Shown piece after piece: positions 56,912-64,000 of a stretch of 64,000 bases of DNA. The notes below the pieces were generated by a model that had not been told where the DNA came from, did not search any database, and was given only the letters and a program-made list of their open reading frames with translations. Origin of the DNA: Zarea fungicola (Eukaryota > Ascomycota > Sordariomycetes > Hypocreales > Cordycipitaceae). The stretch is taken from positions 124,001-188,000 of the forward strand of contig FWCC01000185.1 of assembly GCA_900169235.1 (NCBI GenBank), read 5' to 3'. The number at the start of each line of letters is the position of its first letter. Position 1 is the stretch's first letter. The position numbers were made by a program, and so were the translations under genes.

Positions 56912-59900
56912 ATGTCTAGTAATGAAACCAAGAGACGCTTGTCGGAGGAGATACCGTCTCATCTGTTCTTCAAACGGCCGAGAATACCGACCAAGCTTGA
57001 TCCCGAGAGCTCTGAAGCCACGAATACTGGTGAGCCTTCCGTAGGTCTGTAATCTTTAAAATATCGTAGTCTAAACTTGACATGATTGCTGAAACGGCCG
57101 GAAATTGTGCCTACAGACAATGGAGTCGATTTGCAGAGCCAATTCGCATATGACACTTGTTTTGGGGTGGTATGTCCAACCGCGACCGAGGAAAGCCGCT
57201 ATTCGCCTTGTTAAGTTCATGTGCAGATCGAAATTGAAACGAATTACTGTGAACTGCCGATAACAGAGGCGTGCCATGTTTCTGTTCGGATTAGCTCGTC
57301 CGGCTCTTCGTTGAATCTGCGACGTGGGCACACCAATGACGCAGCTGGGATGTTGCTTTCTGGAGGACTACTACGTCTCATCGAAGAATACAATGTGACT
57401 CTTTCCGGAACAGTGCTTGCCATGGAGCCTCAGCAGGTCAAAAGGCTCAAGGAATTAGAACGTTCTCGATCAGTCTCTCGCCGGATGAGGATTCTCGTAT
57501 ATGGGTGTTTTCGCGACAGAGATGCCATAGCAAAGCTCTTGTCGGATCACGACTTGTTCCTTCAGAACCCGATCGCTCAAGAATACGACAACAGAGTTCA
57601 TTATTGGAATCCGCAGTATCTTGTTAAGCCAGGTGCAGGGATGCCGTCGCTGGATGACAACGGTATGGCTAGCATGAGTCTTAGCCGATCAGAATACTCT
57701 TCAGAGCCACTAGCCGAGGATCAGGTTTGCGAGATTATGAGGATTTTGGACTCTGATTCAATAAATAGCGGTATGAGCAAGGAAACAAAAGAAGTCAAAC
57801 AGAGTGCACGCATTCTCACAGAGTTGAAAAAGTACTCTCATTCTCTTGACTGTTTATACTACATGAACCTCTGCTAATTCCACGAAGGCACCAATTACAA
57901 GCTCTTCAAATGATGGTAGACCGGGAAAGCCGGCCTGGGCAAGAAACAAATTCTGCATCCCTATGGAGAAGAGAGACCAATGAGAGACGCACAAGGTAAG
58001 TCGCGGTCGCGTTCGAAACCTCTGAGGCTCTGACAGTACCATTAACATGCAGATAGTTACAGCCACATAATCACCGGAGCCATTCATGCGAAAGCAACTG
58101 CCATAAATGGTGGAGTTTTAGCCGACGTAACGACTCTTGTATTGATAAATTTACATTTTGAGACTGACGAATTCATGCAGGAAATGGGTCTCGGCAAAAC
58201 TCTTTCGGCACTGTCGCTAATATCCAACCATCTCGATCAGCTGGCGGAGAGTATGACGCCCTCCATACAAAGCGCTACTAAGATAACCTTAATTATTGTA
58301 CCTAAATCAAGTACGTATGAGTTTTTTGATGCGACAGTTCACTACTACTTTCTAATCTGTGATCCTCACTATTAAAGTAATTTATGAGTGGCAGTCACAG
58401 ATCAAGAGGTATGTGTTCCATAATGGCGAGTCAGAGCAGAAATTAACTAGCAGCAGACATATTCGACCTGGCGTAATTCATTTACAAGTTTATCATGGCG
58501 CCAACCGCTCAATGACAGAAGCTGAGTTGAAACAAGCTGATGTCGTTTTAACAACATATGATACGCTGCGATCCGACTATGCCAATGCCCGCCACGTTCT
58601 CGTCAACTATAATTGGGCTAGAATCATTCTCGATGAAGGTTTGTCTAACAATTCTTCAGAATCTCTACTACTGTAGTTTGATAGCTTACTAGCCTTTAAA
58701 AGCTCATAAAATCAGGAACAGATCGTCTAAAGTCTTCGAAGCAGTATGTGCCATACCTGCGCAATACCGCTGGTGTCTAACTGGTACTCCAATTCAAAAT
58801 CATTTAGATGATTTTGGCTCGCTCATGGCCTTCATTCGGGCTCCTTTACTTGCTCAAAAGCGCGAATTTGACAGATACATTGTGCAGCCAATAATGAAAA
58901 GGAGAACAGAGTGTTTTATGCCACTGCGGGATCTCATCATAGCCACCTGCATACGGAGAACAAAGGCATCTTGCGGCCAAACGCTCAGTCTCCCACGGAA
59001 ACAAGAGTTTGTTAAATATGTCGAGCTAGACGTGAAGGAAAGGGAAATTTATACATTCTTTCAACGACGATCCTACGCACTGGCACCGAAGGTAGAAGCG
59101 TCTCATCGCACCAAGGCTTTGAAGGTAAGTAATACGCTTCAGTTAATCGGGGTGCTTCGCTTGATATGCAACCATGCAGAGGGTCTTCTTCCTGATGCAG
59201 CATTGGCCGCATGGGAAAAGAAAAACTCCAATGCGCTGAGCTGGGACGCGCTGGAGGCGAATATCAAACAGTGTGATTTTTGCAGCTCCAGCTTTGGACT
59301 AGGCGATGTTGCCGAAAGCCTGGATTTCGTGTGCCGGCATAGGATTTGCAGCAACTGCATCACCGTTGCGCGGGAAGAGTTGGATACACCATCTCCGATA
59401 TTTTGTCCAAGATGCTCTGCGTCTGTTCGTGAAAGCCCTTCAGTGGAAGATCAAGACATAACGCCGAAGCAAAAACACAGTCCATCAACAAAGATTCAGG
59501 CACTTCTCGAGAATATATCACTCCAGGGTGACATTGTTGATGAAGCTCCAATTAAGTGGTACGGCTGATAGACAATGGGTATGACGCGTTCAAGAAAAAA
59601 AGCTAACGAGATTCAAAAGTGTTGTGTTTAGTTACTGGACGGGGATGCTCGATCTTATTCAACAAGCCTTGGTTGAGACTGGGGCAAAATTTCAGCGCAT
59701 AGATGGGAGCTCGTCACTTCCCGAACGCAGAGTTGCCCTGGACCGGTTCAAGGACGACAATACAGTGACTATTATGCTGGCGAGTATCGGCGCGGCTGGC
59801 GAGGGGTAAGTTAATTGGACTGTATTTGCAACCCGTTTTAATGCCAGCTCTAAGATGAGGGTGCCTCGTGTAGAGTCGATCTTACAGCCGCAAGCATTGT

Positions 59901-60252
59901 CCACTTAATGGAACCGCAATGGAATCCAATGGCCGAGACACAAGCGATCGACCGAGTACACAGAATAGGCCAGCACCGTGACGTGGCTATTCATCGTTAT
60001 GTTGTCAGGAATTCTATAGAATCTGTACGTTGCGTCGCTGTCGTCGCCGTTTGGTTTCAAGCTGACACTCACTACAGTACGTGCGGACTATTCAAGCGCA
60101 AAAGTTAGATCTAATTCAAAGTTCTTTGTCAACTAGATCTACACATATGCCAGAAGACACAAAATTGAAGGTTTGTTTATTATTCCGGTACTTTGACGCG
60201 GCTGACCTTTGCGACCACAACTACAGCAACTATTGGAGCATTTGGATGCTGA
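56912..60252 (+). CDS. SNF2-family helicase with RING finger (HLTF/Rad5-like)
   Basis: Twelve-exon model, 885 residues: join(56912..57029, 57117..57169, 57227..57831, 57888..57995, 58057..58126, 58181..58310, 58378..58638, 58703..59558, 59620..59805, 59874..60024, 60078..60170, 60226..60252). All junctions are GT-AG and keep frame. SNF2 motifs are assembled across introns: LADEMGLGKT (Walker A, about 319-325), LIIVPKS, ILDEAHKIRNRSS (DEAH, 447-450), WCLTGTPIQNHLDD, IKCVVFSYWTGMLDLI, AAGEGVDLTAAS and QAIDRVHRIGQ. Between the helicase lobes lies a C3HC4 RING (CDFC ... CRHRICSNC ... CPRC, about 639-686), giving a Rad5/HLTF/SMARCA3 plan: an ATP-dependent DNA translocase with ubiquitin-ligase potential. 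No HIRAN domain was seen. The high intron number and AT-richer composition suggest a lineage-specific paralog, not core RAD5. Confidence 0.85.
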
Positions 60253-60380
60253 TAGAGACGTTGCTTGAAGGGTTTTCTGTATATGGAAAGGGCAAAAAAA
60301 AGAGTGTGATAGTGACCTGTGTAAGCTAGTAATAAAATCTCTGGTGCTGCTCCTTACGCCTGGGAGCCGTGGCGATTTAT
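60253..60380. other. Short convergent intergenic spacer
   Basis: The SNF2 gene (+) and the NLR-like gene (-) end only about 128 nt apart, tail to tail, so their 3' UTRs probably overlap. Confidence 0.6.
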
Positions 60381-63300
60381 TCATCTTTGGCTACAGGTAG
60401 ATAAATCCCAGCCCTCTCTTTCAAGTAAATCATCCCAAGATAGCCCAAGATGAAATTCAATTATTTCACATTGCTTTTTTGAGAGACGTACTCCGCCACG
60501 CCTTCCTTTGAACGGGTCGGCTCCATGTTTAAGAAGAAATTGCACAAACTGCGCAGCTTCAGCCGTTGAGCCCAGAACTGCGTCTTGCAGTATACTTTTC
60601 CCAGAAGTTCTCGGACGACTCTGAGTTTCTCCATTCTCTTTTTCGCTCAGTAGTATTAACGTGGTTCCCTGCGGAAAGTCAACACTGGCCCCGAGTCGTA
60701 CAAGCTCTCTGCCGAGAGTCAGAGAGAAGCTCGATCTGACAAGGAATCTCAAAGCATAGCCCAAAATTCCAGGATTCAGATCTCCTCGATCTGCAAATCG
60801 GTTCCATGTTCTAATTAATCTCATTTCTAGTGCGTGGTCTCCTTGAACCGCATTGAACGCAGGTATAGAGAATACGATGCTCGTTTTTTTGTGATCAGGT
60901 AACAGCCCGTCAAAGCACGTACTGCGGGGCATGCATCGCACGTTGCTGTCAAACTCGGGAATAAAAAGATAGTCCTCCCATCGTGCATAAATCCCCTCAT
61001 GCTCGTTGGCAAGTACCTGTCTGGCTAGCGCAGAATACCAGCGGTGTATGAGCAGCGTTTCGCCATCTCGGTAGCTAGCCCTTGCCAATGCCCAGTCGAA
61101 GATTTCTTGATTCCCACTCTTTACTGATTCAATCGCAATTTCTCTATTGTCCAAAGGTTCTTCAGACGTCCCAAAGCCTGAACGAACCGCCTCAAGCATA
61201 GTTAAAGATCCCTTCTGCGCTGCGAATGCTTCAAGGTCCTTGTCGATGCGCCGCCACCGACTCCGCATTTCGTCCGGTGTTTCATCACACCTGAATTTTT
61301 CTATTATTGAATGAGAGAGCAATTGGCGTAACTGATCGATTTTTGCGTGGCGAACGGCCTCAAACAACAGTGCCTGGAGCTCCTCCTCTTCCATGCTTGC
61401 CACTGGAACTGACAGCGAAGTGTTCCGTTCGAAACACTTTGACAAGTGTTGGTGGAGCGCCTGTGTTGAATTGAATCCAATGATGGCAAACTCACAGTTG
61501 GGTCTCGGGCATTTCAAAGGTCGCGCATGATTTTTAACATGCTCATGGCGCTCTTCTTCTGTTGAGAATCCCTGGCGATTCATGGGGCAGGTCGGAAATG
61601 TGCACTTGAAAATGGACGACCCGTAGTGCATTATTAGTCCCTCTCTCAACCGCTCTTGTTCTTCCTGGCTCGCGCGCTTAGGGTACAGGCAAGTCTCATA
61701 ACAACGATGTATACTGCAGCTTACTTCGGATAGAGTAAGAGGATCGAGATTCGCCCATTCCGAGTCTGCGTCGTTACATGTTAGCCGCTAATAGACTGGT
61801 GTGCGGTCTGAAGAGCAGACACATCAAGATTCAATTGCCCTACTGTTTTTGAAACTCCAATCAATCCATCTATCGTCCTGTTGAAACCTCTGGGTTGTCC
61901 GTAGTACAAAATCCGCTATTGGCCACCTAGAATGCAACATCGTTGAGAAAGGCCGATTGTCATCGAGCCTCAAGTCAAAATTGCTATTCTCTCGGGTCTG
62001 AAACAAATCTTGGAGCCCCACCCCAATTTCAGGGTATTGATCTAATGCATTCTGTTGGGAAGCAAGCTGCCCGCTGAGTCGGCTCCAAGCCATGACGGCA
62101 TATGCTTGAAACCGATACATGCCTTGTTGAATATTTTCTACAATCACGTGGTCCTCAATTCCACGATCGAAGACCTGGGAACAAAGAAAAAGTAAACAGA
62201 TTCTCGCGAGGCTCCAGTTGGCATCCATTATGTCAATGCTATGCTCAACGCTGGAGCTAAAAATATACCTACAATCTCTCAGCCAAATGAGTGCTTGACG
62301 TTGGATCAAAAACTTACTCCTTGAAAGTAAAATGGACAAGTCGCAAGCAACCGTTAACAATCTCAACAACTGGACCACAGAGACTTACAAAGGGAGTATT
62401 TCCCGCAACACGTGATGAAGTCTTTCCGGATCGAATATGGAGCGCATGCTCAATTTCTAGTGTCGTCATGGGAACAGGACTGCACCCAATCCACGAAATG
62501 ATCCGTCGTGCTTTTAGACGATGTTCTTCTTCCAGGTCATCCATCCGCTGGATGACTCGGTGATATCTGCGTAACGTTGTTAGAACTAGTTGGCCCAGTC
62601 ATAAAGGGAGATTTCGTAAAGCTGCTTGTACACTTCATCCATTTTAGATGGGAGAACTTGAAGGTAGTCGCGAATCTCCTCTACGTTAGAGATCATACGC
62701 AGAGTATCCAAGACAAGTCGGGCATATAAAAACATTCCTAGGAAGAAGCTTTATTAGCAACAGAGAGCTTCGTGGCTATCTTATCTCCTTTACCTTCAGC
62801 TTTTTGAGCGACATCATTTAGGAGCCCTCGATTTCCGCTTTTGTTTCTGGGTCTTCGCAGAAGCGTGCGACAATGTCGGGGGCTCGTGTATTGACATAAA
62901 CTCGAATACTGGCCTCATTCTTTTCGTGAATAACAATTTCTTCGGCGTTTGCTGCTAGAATAGTTTTGATATCATCTTCCGGGCGGGCACTGATGAGGAG
63001 TTTGACATTTTGGCTTCGTTTAGCAAGGTTGACAAGATGTTGAAGGATTGTCTCTCGCTGCCGCCGATCTATTTCGTCTAATCCGTCAATAATGATATAG
63101 AAAGGACCAAAGCCTCGCACTACATCTTCAAGCAATTTGGCGTTCGCGGTTGTACTACTTGCTAGCGCCGGTTCGTCCAGTTCAACGAGCATCGACTGTA
63201 GTCCAGTGTTGGCGCTGGCTGCCTGAAAAATCAACGATTGATAAACCGATCTTGCCGTAGTCTTTTCTCCCTGCTCAAAGCTCAAAAATACGTAAAGGCA

Positions 63301-64000
63301 AATGGAGTGCAATATGGTTTCAGCTGCTTTGGTATCAGCTGCGACGGCTGCTGCCATGAACGTTTTGCCTAGCCCCTCATCAGTAATTGCCACTTCTAGT
63401 CTGCAATCGTTCAGTTACCTGATCCCGGGTTTCCATTTAGCCAAAGTATATTGGCGAAGGGATTCTTCATATCCTTCCATTGACTGTATACATGTTCTTC
63501 CATAAGCCATTTCTCAGTTCCGGCACAAAGATTGCTCTGCGCTCGGTCCAGGATCTCGCCGTAGTTGTCAGGAGAAATGCGCGACTGAAGCGCCCTAAAT
63601 TCTCGACGAATGATCGAATGTGATTCCTGGTCAAAGTCATTGATAATTTGAGTCCTATTCATGCGTTGCTCTTGAACTTGCGCCAGTTTGACATTGCTAG
63701 TGACGAGAGTGAAATGTTGCTCGACAAGCCTCAGTATCAATGCAATTTTGCGCTGATGGTGAGCAAGGAGTGGCTCAGGAAATAGTTTGAACGCTAGAAT
63801 GATCCGGTTAACTCTAGGGTTTCCATATTTTTCGGTGTCTTACTTACAAGGAGCCGTAAAGGTTTTAAGACAAACAATATGAAACTCGAGGATATCTTGA
63901 TAGAAGAGTATCAGCAGCTCTAGGGTTATTTCTCCGTCATCGCTGACATGAGCTAGGTCTTCGAACGAAGGAACAGCCGCGCCAATCCTTTCGAACGTCT
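60381..64000 (-). CDS. NACHT NLR-like protein, frame-shifted and cut by the window edge
   Basis: Partial gene whose 5' end lies beyond 64000. Exons on the minus strand: 63848..>64000, 63419..63793, 62794..63368, 62632..62737, 62566..62318, 62268..61844, 61765..60381. The upstream part has a fungal STAND N-terminal-like region (FYQDILEFHIVCLKTFTAP). It is followed by a NACHT domain: P-loop NGNPGSGKTFMAA spliced across an intron, and a Walker B-like FYIIIDGLDEIDRRQ. Downstream are WIGCSPVPMTTLEIEHAL, a two-part C2H2-like zinc region (KCTFPTCPMNRQGF; CPRPNCEF) and a C-terminal region with ankyrin-like HGADPF. In exon 62794..63368 one base is missing: IEGS-stop (TAA at 62818-62820) occurs where a +1 shift would read LLNDVAQKAEG. 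NLR-like proteins act in fungal non-self recognition and cell death. The frameshift could mean a pseudogene or a sequencing error. Confidence 0.8.

Noticed and set aside
62790..62900. Alternative splice to bypass the NLR-like frameshift
   Set aside because: It needs a weak GTATTC donor and a GAG acceptor and would delete 28 residues that match the conserved NACHT region.

Overview
The window is nuclear DNA of a filamentous ascomycete, most likely a Sordariomycete and plausibly Hypocreales. The evidence is split genes with short introns (about 50-270 nt), GTRNGT donors, CTAAC-type branch points and YAG acceptors; pyrimidine-rich leaders; and fungal families (HET domain, fungal ADAM protease, DENN, DUF726, NACHT NLR-like). 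No CRISPR array, insertion sequence, rRNA or bacterial operon structure was seen. The exon structures below were built by hand from reading frames and splice consensus; no transcript data were available.

Left part (0-16.3 kb): a membrane ADAM metalloprotease (+) converges on a HET-domain protein (-). Then come a tRNA-Asp, a small low-complexity conserved protein (-), a LisH/WD40 Sif2/TBL1-type protein (-) with a 17-nt microexon, a TMEM115/rhomboid-like Golgi membrane protein (+), and a short beta-carbonic anhydrase (-) that appears to use a GC-AG intron.

Middle (16.3-38 kb): a 7-kb gene-free stretch lies upstream of the corepressor Ssn6/Cyc8 (+). Next are a 65-residue Cys-rich secreted protein (+), an F-box-like/ankyrin protein (-) facing ribosomal protein uL3 (+), a mitochondrial-looking protein with a possible nuclease A inhibitor-like domain (+), and a conserved low-complexity Ala/Ser/Pro-rich protein (+).

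Right part (38-64 kb): anthranilate synthase component I (-) and a Y-family DNA polymerase iota (+) are divergent. They are followed by a DUF726 alpha/beta hydrolase (+) and a DENN/C1 protein (-). After a 5-kb gene-poor stretch the window ends in accessory-looking DNA: an intron-rich SNF2/RING helicase (+) converging on a NACHT NLR-like gene (-). The NLR-like gene runs off the right edge and carries a single-base frameshift.

Most genes are housekeeping and unrelated in pathway. Chromatin and transcription control recurs (Ssn6, Sif2-like, SNF2/RING). Non-self recognition (HET, NACHT) sits at both ends, and one candidate effector lies between.
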